From: Bacteroidales bacterium | Lineage (GTDB): Bacteria > Bacteroidota > Bacteroidia > Bacteroidales > UBA932 | Reading direction: 5' to 3' | Assembly (NCBI GenBank): GCA_017550655.1 | Contig: JAFZOK010000024.1 | Coordinates: 310,001 to 374,000 of the forward strand | Length of the DNA stretch: 64,000 bases | Part shown: positions 17,120-25,239 of the stretch, in pieces | How positions within the stretch are numbered: position 1 is the stretch's first letter | Layout of the letters: each line of letters starts with the position of its first letter | Program-made: the position numbers and the translations under genes | The notes under the pieces: model-generated | What the model was told of the DNA's origin: nothing | The model's input: the letters and a program-made list of their open reading frames with translations, nothing else | Database searches by the model: none

Positions 17120-17304
17120 GATAACTAATCCTTTCTTCCAATGTTTTTTCTATGGCCAGAATCTACTCCAATCCTTGTTACAATTCTGGAATCGTCAAAA
17201 TTTTCATACCCATAAGGTAAATTTTACGTTTTGGCATCCTTCGCTACCAATCTTTAGATAGTTTTGTCAAAACAGGATTTGATGTTTCTAATACGGAATG
17301 GATT

Positions 17305-17910
17305 ATGATTAGGATAGAAAGCACCAAGAAACATTTAGACAAAAGGCCTCATACACGCTCAACAATGGTGAGAGATCCCGGAATGTATCATTTGTATGCC
17401 AAGCAGGTGAACGGAGAACGGATATTTTACAGGCAGTCGGATTTCAAGAAACTGATTAGTACGATTGAAGAAGCCCGGAAGAAGTTCCATTCAGATATAA
17501 TCGTAGTTGTCTGTATGTCCAATCATTTCCATATGATAGTCAACTCTCCTGATATTATGGGCTTTAAGACTTTCATTGCAAGAAAGTATTGCGGTTGGTA
17601 TAACGTTAGACACAAAAGAACTGGTCCCTTGTTCTATGACTCGACGATTAAAGCCTCTCCTATTTTCTATGCAGAAGCACAACGGGATAAGATTCTATAC
17701 AACGCAAACAATCCCGTGAAAGCCAACTTATGTAAAAGCCCATTCCGTTACAAGTATTCGTCCTTAAAACTATTTACCAAAAAGCCAGGAATATGGAAAG
17801 AGTTAATCCAGATCAACATGGACATGATTCTAAAGTTATTCGGCACTTTAGATGATTTCAGGAAGGCATTGTCGGCAGAAATAGAGTATAAGAAGTTCGT
17901 TCGAGGTTAA
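17305..17910 (+). CDS. REP-associated tyrosine transposase (RAYT), IS200-like Y1 family
   Basis: 201 residues. The HUH motif is HFH at 74-76 in VVVCMSNHFHMIV, and the likely catalytic Tyr is Y95 in FIARKYCGWYN. Downstream landmarks RTGPLFYDSTIKAS and ILYNANNPVKANL match the RAYT family pattern (G-x-hydrophobic-F, then Y-x3-NPV-x-A). RAYTs are single-copy relatives of IS200/IS605 transposases that cut and join REP palindromes rather than moving as an insertion sequence. Here two 116-bp palindromes flank the gene, the second starting 5 bases after the stop codon. The frame is open and both catalytic motifs are intact, so it could be active. Confidence 0.88.
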   Translation: MIRIESTKKHLDKRPHTRSTMVRDPGMYHLYAKQVNGERIFYRQSDFKKLISTIEEARKKFHSDIIVVVCMSNHFHMIVNSPDIMGFKTFIARKYCGWYNVRHKRTGPLFYDSTIKASPIFYAEAQRDKILYNANNPVKANLCKSPFRYKYSSLKLFTKKPGIWKELIQINMDMILKLFGTLDDFRKALSAEIEYKKFVRG

Positions 17911-17915
17911 TAACC

Positions 17916-18031
17916 GGGGATGGCGGACTGTAATATGTTGATTATCAGCGCACCCCAGATATTACCGTGTGATATGCGCGGGTAATGTTTCGGATGTGTT
18001 GAAAGTCAGGCAGTTGCAAACTACCATCGCC
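17916..18031. repeat. 116-bp palindromic REP-like element, copy B
   Basis: Same length and orientation as copy A, with ends GGGGATGGCGG and CTACCATCGCC and inner inverted pair ATATTAC/GGTAAT. It begins 5 bases after the RAYT stop. Downstream, 18045-18062 is a small hairpin (CAACGCT/AGCGTTG) before the clpC stop codon, without a T tract. Confidence 0.85.
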
Positions 18032-18072
18032 AGGACCCCCGGATCAACGCTGGAAAGCGTTGGCTGTTGGGG

Positions 18073-20640
18073 TTATGTGGTGGCGGGAGGGGTTTTGGAT
18101 TTAACGGTGATCTGGGAGTCGGTGTAGCCGAGCTCGATGGTTTCGCCAACCTGGAAGCGGCCGGAGATGATGGCTTCGGAGACAGGGTCTTCCACCAGTT
18201 TCTGGATGGCTCGCTTGAGAGGACGGGCACCATACTGAGGGTCATAGCCTTCTTCTGCGATGTATTTCTTGGCGGCAGGGGTAATCTTGAGCTTGTAGCC
18301 AATCTGCTCAACCCTGGAGAACAGGCCCTTAAGCTCGATGTCTATGATCTTCTCCAGATCCTCGCGGGTGAGAGGGTTGAAGAGGATCTGCTCGTCCAGA
18401 CGGTTCAGGAACTCAGGCGAGAAGTGGTTCTTCAGAGCCTTGTCTATGATGCTGCGGTTCTTGGAGACGACATCCCTCTTGGTGGCAGTTGCGTAGCCTA
18501 CACCCTGGCCGAAGTCCTTGAGTTCCTTGGTTCCGATGTTGGAGGTCAGGATGAGGATGGTGTTGCGGAAATCGATGTTGCGTCCGTTGGAGTCTGTCAG
18601 ACGGCCCTCGTCCAGAACCTGGAGAAGGAGGTTGAAGATATCCGGATGTGCCTTCTCGATTTCGTCCAGCAGGACAACGCTGTATGGCTTGCGGCGTACT
18701 TTCTCTGAGAGTTCCCCGCCCTCGTTGTAGCCGATGTAGCCTGGAGGCGCGCCGATGAGGCGGCTGACGGAGAATTTCTCCATAAACTCGCTCATGTCTA
18801 TGCGGATCAGGGAATCTTCCGTGTCGAAGAGGTTGCGGGCCAGAACCTTTGCCAACTGAGTCTTGCCCACGCCGGTAGGGCCCAGGAACAGGAACGTGCC
18901 GATAGGCTTGCCCGGATCCTTCAGGCCCGCACGGTTGCGGAGGATTGCACGGGTAACCTTGTCTATGGCCTCATCCTGTCCGATAACGCTCTCCTTTAAT
19001 GTCTTGCCCATGTTCAGCAGACGGTTGCTCTCGCTCTGGGCGAGCTTCTGGATAGGAATCTTGGTACTCTGGCTCAGAACGGCCTCGATGTCCTCCTTGT
19101 CCACAACTACAGGGTTGTTCTCCATCTTGGTACGCCACTTCTTGCGGGCGGTCTCCAGCTCTTCCTCCTTAGTCTTGAGCATATCGCGGAGCATAGATGC
19201 CTGCTTGAAGTTCTTCTCACGGATGGCCTTGCTCTTTTCCGTCTGGAGGACGCTCACGGCGCTTTCCAGCTCGGTGAGGCTCTTTGGAACCTTGAGGTTC
19301 TTGATGTGGGCGCGGCTGCCGGCCTCGTCCATTATGTCCACCGCCTTGTCCGGAAGGCATCGGTCTGATATGTATCTCTGGCTCAGCGATATGCAGCTCT
19401 TGAGAGCCTCGTCTGTATAGGTTACGTTGTGATGTCCCTCGTATTTGGCCTTGATGTTCTGGAGTATGAGCAGGGTCTGGTCGAAGTCCGTAGGCTCCAC
19501 CATAACCTTCTGGAAACGCCTCTCCAGGGCGCCGTCCTTCTCGATAACCTCGCGGAACTCGTCCAGGGTGGTGGCACCGATGCACTGGATCTCTCCGCGT
19601 GCCAGGGCAGGCTTGAGCATGTTGGCCGCATCCAGGCTGCCGGAAGCGCCACCTGCGCCCACGAGCGTATGGAGCTCGTCTATGAAAAGTATAACGTCGT
19701 CGTTTTTCTTCAGCTCGTTGAGTATGGCCTTCATCCTCTCCTCAAACTGGCCCCTGTACTTGGTGCCGGCAACGATGCTGCCGATGTCCAGGGAGATTAT
19801 CCTCTTGTCGCTCAGAGAGTAAGGAACTTCCTTGTGGGCAATCTTGTTTGCCAGGCCCTCAGCAATGGCGCTCTTTCCCACACCAGGCTCGCCGATGAGG
19901 ATAGGGTTGTTCTTCTTCCTGCGGCCCAGGATCTGGGCCACGCGGTCAATCTCGCTGTCACGGGCGACCACAGGGTCCAGCTCGTCGTTGGCAGCGGCCT
20001 TGGTAAGGTCGAATCCGAAGCTGTCCAGCACCGGAGTCTTGCTCTGGGTTGCCGTGGTCTGGCTCTGGCGAACGCCTCCCTCCCCGTCTGAAGCGGCAAA
20101 GCTGTCCGCGCTCTGGCCTCCTTCGGAATCCCCGCTGGCTGCAGGACCAGCAGAGGAAATGCCTCCCAGAAGATCGTCAGAACTTGCCCGTGGAGCCTCT
20201 GGAGCATCGGCCTCAGGCCCGATGTTCTTTATAGTAGCGTAATGTATGCCCTGCATGTGCAGATAGTCGATAGCCGCCGTACTGTTGCCCCTCATAATGG
20301 CCAGCAGAAGGTGCAGGCTTCCCGGAGACGGAGACTTCAGGCTCCTGGCCTCCAGGTACATAAGCTTCAGTGCCGTGCTCGCGGCCGTGGACAGGGCTAT
20401 CTCGTTGGCCTTGCTCTCCGGAACGGGCTCTCCCTTGCCGATGGTGTCCTCGATGGACTTTTTCATCGCGGAGATGTCTATCCCCAGTTCCAGCAGCCTT
20501 GCAACCGCCGCGTTGTCCGAGTGGCGTATCATTCCCAGCACCAGATGGTCCGTTGTAAGGACATAGCTTCCGAGCCTAATCGCTTCCTCCTTGGAGTAGG
20601 CGATTATGGCGTTGAGTATTTCAGGAAAATCGATATACAT
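18073..20640 (-). CDS. clpC: Clp protease ATP-binding subunit ClpC
   Basis: AAA+ unfoldase that feeds substrates to ClpP. 855 residues: an N-terminal Clp repeat domain, AAA module 1 with Walker A GEPGVGKSA (near 249) and Walker B ILFIDELHTL, a UVR-type coiled segment (about 467-500, EKSKAIREKNFKQASMLRD) that marks ClpC rather than ClpB or ClpA, and AAA module 2 with GPTGVGKTQ (near 586) and VVLLDEIEKAHPD. An acidic Ser/Ala-rich linker of about 60 residues separates the N domain from module 1. The long M-domain of ClpB is absent. Divergent from gyrA; a near-consensus -7 box (TATCTTTA) lies at 20663-20670. Confidence 0.93.
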   Translation of the reverse strand: MYIDFPEILNAIIAYSKEEAIRLGSYVLTTDHLVLGMIRHSDNAAVARLLELGIDISAMKKSIEDTIGKGEPVPESKANEIALSTAASTALKLMYLEARSLKSPSPGSLHLLLAIMRGNSTAAIDYLHMQGIHYATIKNIGPEADAPEAPRASSDDLLGGISSAGPAASGDSEGGQSADSFAASDGEGGVRQSQTTATQSKTPVLDSFGFDLTKAAANDELDPVVARDSEIDRVAQILGRRKKNNPILIGEPGVGKSAIAEGLANKIAHKEVPYSLSDKRIISLDIGSIVAGTKYRGQFEERMKAILNELKKNDDVILFIDELHTLVGAGGASGSLDAANMLKPALARGEIQCIGATTLDEFREVIEKDGALERRFQKVMVEPTDFDQTLLILQNIKAKYEGHHNVTYTDEALKSCISLSQRYISDRCLPDKAVDIMDEAGSRAHIKNLKVPKSLTELESAVSVLQTEKSKAIREKNFKQASMLRDMLKTKEEELETARKKWRTKMENNPVVVDKEDIEAVLSQSTKIPIQKLAQSESNRLLNMGKTLKESVIGQDEAIDKVTRAILRNRAGLKDPGKPIGTFLFLGPTGVGKTQLAKVLARNLFDTEDSLIRIDMSEFMEKFSVSRLIGAPPGYIGYNEGGELSEKVRRKPYSVVLLDEIEKAHPDIFNLLLQVLDEGRLTDSNGRNIDFRNTILILTSNIGTKELKDFGQGVGYATATKRDVVSKNRSIIDKALKNHFSPEFLNRLDEQILFNPLTREDLEKIIDIELKGLFSRVEQIGYKLKITPAAKKYIAEEGYDPQYGARPLKRAIQKLVEDPVSEAIISGRFQVGETIELGYTDSQITVKSKTPPATT

Positions 20641-20748
20641 TGCGCTAACTATATATTTGAAGTAAAGATACGAAAAATTGCCGTCAAACGGGTATTTTGG
20701 CGGATTTTCTTCCTTAAGGAAGACTCCCGGAAATTCACGGCCGAAAAG

Positions 20749-20780
20749 TTTGGAAAAATGGCGCGGATTCCGTAAATTTG
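20749..20780 (+). promoter_or_regulatory. Promoter of gyrA
   Basis: TTTG (20749-20752), 20 bases, TAAATTTG (20773-20780): full match to the Bacteroidetes consensus. The gyrA ATG is 24 bases after the -7 box. Confidence 0.8.
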
Positions 20781-20804
20781 AAAGTTAAAATTAAAGAGGT
20801 ATAA

Positions 20805-23372
20805 ATGGACGAGAACAAGGATTTGAACGGCACACCCGTGCCTGAGGAGGAGGGCGGTTTCAACCACGGAATTATCCAGAGGATAAACATAGAGGATCAG
20901 ATGAAGACTGCTTACATCGACTACTCTATGAGCGTAATCGTGTCCCGTGCTCTTCCAGATGTAAGAGATGGTCTGAAGCCTGTACACCGCAGGATTCTTT
21001 ACGATATGGGCAAGGAGCTGAACATCACCTCCGGCGGCCAAACCAAGAAGTCCGCCCGCGTGGTTGGAGACGTTCTGGGTAAGTTCCACCCGCACGGAGA
21101 CAGCAGCGTTTACGACGCGATGGTCCGCCTGGCCCAGACCTGGAACATGCGTTACCCGCTGGTGTTCGGCCAGGGTAACTTCGGTTCTGTAGGAGGAGAC
21201 CCTCCTGCAGCTCAGCGATATACGGAGGTTAAACTTATGCCGGCAGGCGAGGAAGTCCTCAAGGACCTGGAGAAGGACACTGTGGATTTTGTGCCGAATT
21301 TCGACGGCGAGTATATGGAGCCGACCGTGCTCCCTGCAAAGCTTCCGCTTCTTCTGATAAACGGAACAAACGGTATCGCCGTAGGTATGGCAACCATGAT
21401 GCCGCCTCACAACCTCACCGAGGTCTGCGACGGCATAATCGCTTACATCGATAACCCTAATATAGACACCGAGGGCCTTATGCAGTACATCAAGGGTCCG
21501 GACTTCCCTACGGGCGGCACCATTATGGGCCTTCAGGGAATCAAGGACGCCTACGAGACCGGCAAGGGCCGCATCATCATCCGCGGAACCACGGACATCG
21601 AGGTTAACGAAAAGTCCGGCCGAGAAACCATCGTGATCAAGGAAATCCCGTACATGGTCAACAAGAACGAGCTGATCAAGCAGATTTCCCAGATGGTGGA
21701 CAACAAGAAGATAGAGGACATCGTATATGTAAACGACGAGTCTGACCGCAAGTCCGGCATGCGCCTGGTTGTCAAGCTCAAAGTTGGCGCCGTAAGCCAG
21801 GTGGTTGTGAACAACCTCTTCAAGCATACCGAGCTCCAGAGCAGCTTTGCAGTGAACAATGTTGCCCTGGTGGATGGACGTCCTCGTCAGCTCAACCTCA
21901 AGCAGCTGATCAAGTACTATGTGCGCCACCGCCACGACGTTGTGGTACGCCGCCTGAAATTCGACCTGAAGAAAGCCCAGGACCGCGTCCACATCCTTGA
22001 AGGCCTGTGCATTGCACTCGACCACGTGGACGAGGTAATCAAGATAATCCGCGAGAGCGAGACCGTTGAGGCCGCAAAGGCAGCTCTCTGCGCTAGATTC
22101 GGCCTGACCGAGATCCAGGCAGCCGCCATCGTCGAGATCAGGCTCCGCCAGCTGGCCAAACTCGAGAAGAAGAAACTGGAGGATGAGCTTGCAGAGCTCC
22201 GCGCCCTGATCAACAAGATCAACACCATCCTCGGCGATGTAAAACTCCAGATGGGCATCATCAAGGAGGAACTCGAGGAAGTGAAGAAGAAGTTCGGCGA
22301 CGAGCGCCGCACCCAGATACATCCGGACGAGAGCGAGTTCAACTACGAAGACATAATCGCAGATGACGATATGGTGATCACCATCTCCCATCTCGGCTAT
22401 ATCAAGCGTACTCCTCTTACAGAATATCGCCTCCAGAATCGCGGAGGAAAGGGAAGCCGCGGCTCAGCCACAAGAGACGAGGACTTCATCGAGCATATCT
22501 ATGTGGCCAACATGCACTCCACGATGCTGTTCTTCACCAACAGCGGCAAGTGCTTCTGGCTCAAGGTATACCAGATACCGGAAGGCACCAAGACCACAAA
22601 GGGCCGCGCCATCCAGAACGTTCTGAGCATTGCCCAGGGAGAGAAGGTTTGCGCCTACATCAACGTCAACCGTCTAAAGGACGAGGAATACATTAACTCC
22701 CACTACGTTGTCCTGGCGACCAAGAAGGGTGTCATCAAGAAGACCACCCTGGAGGCATACTCCCGTCCTAGGACCAACGGCGTGATTGCCGTCAACGTCA
22801 GGGAAGGGGACGAGCTCATCGAGGCAATCCTCACGGACGGCAACAACCAGATTATGCTCGCAGCCAAGGAAGGCAAGTGCGTAAGGTTCGATGAATCAAA
22901 GGTTAGGGCCATCGGAAGAACCGGTACCGGCGTTCGCGGAATCGAGCTGGAGGAAGGCAACGAAGTTATCGGTATGATTTGTGTAGAACCGGGTACAACC
23001 GACAAGACCATCCTCGTAGTCAGCGAGCACGGCTTCGGCAAACGCAGCCAGCTGGACGACTACAGGGTTACCAGCCGCGGATGCAAGGGCGTAAAGACCA
23101 TCAACATCACGGAGAAGACTGGCAAGCTTATTGCACTGAAGGCGGTAACAGACGAGAACGACCTTATGATCATCAACCGCTCCGGCATTGTCATAAGGGT
23201 AGCGGCATCCCTGATAAAGGTAGCCGGAAGAGCCACCCAGGGAGTCAAGCTCATTAACATAAAGGATACGGACAGCATAGCAGCCGTATGTGCCGTACCT
23301 AAGAGCGAAGACCTTAAGGCTCAGGAGGCTGCAGAGAACGAGGATGACGAGCCAACCCAGCCACAGGACTAA
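20805..23372 (+). CDS. gyrA: DNA gyrase subunit A
   Basis: Catalytic breakage-rejoining subunit of gyrase. 855 residues. The N-terminal [22 protein letters not shown] is followed by [17 protein letters not shown] and the active-site Tyr in [10 protein letters not shown] (about residue 139). The residues equivalent to E. coli S83 and D87, common sites of quinolone resistance, are Ser and Asp, the sensitive state. A GyrA-box-like element, [10 protein letters not shown], opens the C-terminal beta-pinwheel, which distinguishes it from ParC. The C-terminal tail is acidic. A TPR gene starts 37 bases downstream and may be co-transcribed. Confidence 0.95.
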   Translation: MDENKDLNGTPVPEEEGGFNHGIIQRINIEDQMKTAYIDYSMSVIVSRALPDVRDGLKPVHRRILYDMGKELNITSGGQTKKSARVVGDVLGKFHPHGDSSVYDAMVRLAQTWNMRYPLVFGQGNFGSVGGDPPAAQRYTEVKLMPAGEEVLKDLEKDTVDFVPNFDGEYMEPTVLPAKLPLLLINGTNGIAVGMATMMPPHNLTEVCDGIIAYIDNPNIDTEGLMQYIKGPDFPTGGTIMGLQGIKDAYETGKGRIIIRGTTDIEVNEKSGRETIVIKEIPYMVNKNELIKQISQMVDNKKIEDIVYVNDESDRKSGMRLVVKLKVGAVSQVVVNNLFKHTELQSSFAVNNVALVDGRPRQLNLKQLIKYYVRHRHDVVVRRLKFDLKKAQDRVHILEGLCIALDHVDEVIKIIRESETVEAAKAALCARFGLTEIQAAAIVEIRLRQLAKLEKKKLEDELAELRALINKINTILGDVKLQMGIIKEELEEVKKKFGDERRTQIHPDESEFNYEDIIADDDMVITISHLGYIKRTPLTEYRLQNRGGKGSRGSATRDEDFIEHIYVANMHSTMLFFTNSGKCFWLKVYQIPEGTKTTKGRAIQNVLSIAQGEKVCAYINVNRLKDEEYINSHYVVLATKKGVIKKTTLEAYSRPRTNGVIAVNVREGDELIEAILTDGNNQIMLAAKEGKCVRFDESKVRAIGRTGTGVRGIELEEGNEVIGMICVEPGTTDKTILVVSEHGFGKRSQLDDYRVTSRGCKGVKTINITEKTGKLIALKAVTDENDLMIINRSGIVIRVAASLIKVAGRATQGVKLINIKDTDSIAAVCAVPKSEDLKAQEAAENEDDEPTQPQD

Positions 23373-23409
23373 CACACAGAAACAAATTATAAACTTAACA
23401 AATACAACA

Positions 23410-24711
23410 ATGAAAAGATTTTTTATCACATTAGCTGTAGCACTGATGGTCGTTCCGACCGTCTTTGCACAATCCGGTGATAGCGGAAAGGCTCTCAAGG
23501 CTCTTGCCAAGGCTAAGGATGCTATCGCCAAGAAGCAGGATGCAGCCACCTGGATCAAGCTGGGTAACGCCTATGCAGATTGCTTCGACGCTCCTATCAA
23601 CGGCCTCTTCCTCAAGAATTCCATGGATCAGACCAACCTCCTTCTCAAGGGCCAGGTACGTCTCGGCATGGAGCAGAAGGAAATCAACGGCAAGACTTAT
23701 AATGTTGTAACCTACATCGACAAGGAGGTTTACTATACAGAGAACGGAGTTCTCATGGGCTACAAGGTTATCAAACCTCTGACAGAGGAGAATCCTCTGG
23801 AAAAATGCCTCGAGGCATACGACAAGGCTGTTGAGAAGGGTGCTGCGGACAAGGATATGAACCCTCTGTATGTTGCTCTTGCAAAGAGACATTGGGATGC
23901 CGCTATGGTTGCCTACAACATGAACGACTACAACGAGGCTTCCAAGGAGTTTGAGCAGAGCTACCTGATTAACGGCCGTCCGGCTGTTGATGCTCTTGAC
24001 ACCAACGCCATCATCTACGCAGGTATTGCTTCCGTTCTCGGAAAGGACAGCAAGCGTTCAATCGAGCTCTTTGAGAAGTGTGTTGACCTCAACGTTGCAG
24101 ACGGAGACATCATCGCGATGCTTGCAGACAGCTACAAAGCTCAGGGAGACACTACCAAGTGCAAGGATATCCTCAACAAGGGATTCGAGCGCTTCCCGAC
24201 CAACCAGGGCATTCTAGTTTCCCTCATCAACACCTATCTTGAAACCAACGACGATCCTGAGAAGATTATCGTTGTCCTCAAGAAGGCACAGGAAAACGAG
24301 CCAACCAACGCTTCCCTGGTTTACGCAGAGGGTAACCTCTACAAGAACATGAAGCAGTACGACAAGTGCATCGAGCTCTACCGCAAGGCTGCAGAACTCA
24401 ACCCGACTTACGTATTTGCTCCTTACAACGAGGGTGATACCTATTATCAGATGGCCCTTGACCTCCAGGACAAGGCTTCCGCAGAACCGGACGACAACAA
24501 GTTCATGGAGCTCAACAACCAGATGAACGACTGCCTGAAGAAGGCTATCGAGCCATTCGAGAGAGCTTTCTCAATTGCAGAAGATCCTGAAATCAAGCGT
24601 GGTTGCGCAGAGTACCTGAAGCAGATTTATTTCCGCTTCCGCGATGAAAAGCCTGAATACCAGGCCAACTACGACAAGTACCACAAGTTCCTTGAGGAGA
24701 CTGCCAACTAA
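23410..24711 (+). CDS. Secreted TPR-repeat protein
   Basis: 433 residues. The start at 23410 (MKRFFITLAVALMVVPTVFA) gives a clean Sec signal peptide cleaved after FAQ; a longer frame upstream overlaps gyrA and is not used. The mature protein is Lys/Glu-rich and contains several tetratricopeptide repeats, for example ALAKRHWDAAMVAYNMNDYNEASKEFEQSY, IAMLADSYKAQGDTTKCKDIL and AEGNLYKNMKQYDKCIELYRKAAELNP. These mediate protein-protein contacts in the periplasm. No lipobox or enzyme motif is present. A strong terminator follows 27 bases after the stop. Confidence 0.85.
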   Translation: MKRFFITLAVALMVVPTVFAQSGDSGKALKALAKAKDAIAKKQDAATWIKLGNAYADCFDAPINGLFLKNSMDQTNLLLKGQVRLGMEQKEINGKTYNVVTYIDKEVYYTENGVLMGYKVIKPLTEENPLEKCLEAYDKAVEKGAADKDMNPLYVALAKRHWDAAMVAYNMNDYNEASKEFEQSYLINGRPAVDALDTNAIIYAGIASVLGKDSKRSIELFEKCVDLNVADGDIIAMLADSYKAQGDTTKCKDILNKGFERFPTNQGILVSLINTYLETNDDPEKIIVVLKKAQENEPTNASLVYAEGNLYKNMKQYDKCIELYRKAAELNPTYVFAPYNEGDTYYQMALDLQDKASAEPDDNKFMELNNQMNDCLKKAIEPFERAFSIAEDPEIKRGCAEYLKQIYFRFRDEKPEYQANYDKYHKFLEETAN

Positions 24712-24738
24712 CAGCTAAGAAACAGGAACAAACCAAAA

Positions 24739-24776
24739 GAAAAATACATCCGGCACTCCGGATGTATTTTCTTTTT
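24739..24776 (+). terminator. Intrinsic terminator after the TPR gene
   Basis: AAAATACATCCGG and CCGGATGTATTTT form a 13-bp stem with a CACT loop and a following T-rich tail (TTCTTTTT). The A-rich 5' side would let it work in the other direction too, for the convergent RRM gene. Confidence 0.88.
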
Positions 24777-24806
24777 ACTTCACTTCAAGCCTTTCCCAAC
24801 AGCAAA

Positions 24807-25085
24807 CTACTCAGCGGGAGTAGTTGGAGCAGCAGGACGAGGAGCTCTCTCTGATGTAGCGGCTGCAACGTTGATGGTTCTTCCCATATGCTCGGAACCG
24901 TTCAGCGCCTCGATAGCCTTCTGACCATCCTCGTCGCTCATCTCCACAAATCCATAGCCCTTTGACCTGTGGGTTACCTTATCGGTTATGATTCTTGCTG
25001 ATGACACTTCCCCAAATGGGGCGAAAAGCTTTTCAAGGTCCTCCCTTCTTGCTCTGAAGCTCAGACTGGATACAAATATGTTCAT
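24807..25085 (-). CDS. RRM-type RNA-binding protein
   Basis: 92 residues, a single RNA recognition motif: RNP2 IFVSSL at 3-8 and RNP1 KGYGFVEM near residue 40, with the usual aromatic positions. A short Ala/Pro-rich tail follows. Small single-RRM proteins of this kind are common in Bacteroidota, where they are proposed global RNA binders. The ATG at 25085 (MNIFVSS) is chosen over an upstream ATG at 25115, which overlaps the -7 box at 25113-25120. Confidence 0.92.
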   Translation of the reverse strand: MNIFVSSLSFRARREDLEKLFAPFGEVSSARIITDKVTHRSKGYGFVEMSDEDGQKAIEALNGSEHMGRTINVAAATSERAPRPAAPTTPAE

Positions 25086-25112
25086 AGAATAAAAATTGGT
25101 TATTTCGCTCAA

Positions 25113-25120
25113 CAAATGTA
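25113..25120 (-). promoter_or_regulatory. -7 box of the RRM gene
   Basis: Minus strand TACATTTG, an exact TAnnTTTG, 27 bases before the ATG at 25085. A second TTTG at about 25124-25127 is too close to be the -33 box. Confidence 0.55.
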
Positions 25121-25239
25121 AGCAAATGTTCCCGAAATAGCAATAATTCTCAAGAAACCGCCACTCAGCACACTACAACCGCAATTCCTCCAACATCATC
25201 ACCCCCACACCAACATTCCCCATCACCATTCCGCAATTT

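Noticed and set aside
17305-17910. Ordinary IS200/IS605 insertion sequence
   Set aside because: The gene follows the RAYT pattern, and the flanking units are same-orientation full palindromes of equal size, one of which recurs alone at 31104. This fits REP/RAYT better than an IS with distinct left and right ends.
16411-18072. Integrative element inserted at tRNA-Lys
   Set aside because: No integrase and no repeat of the tRNA 3' end was found up to clpC.
20649-22391. 580-residue minus-strand open frame across the start of gyrA
   Set aside because: Shadow of gyrA, whose catalytic motifs are in the plus frame; no domain visible on the minus strand.
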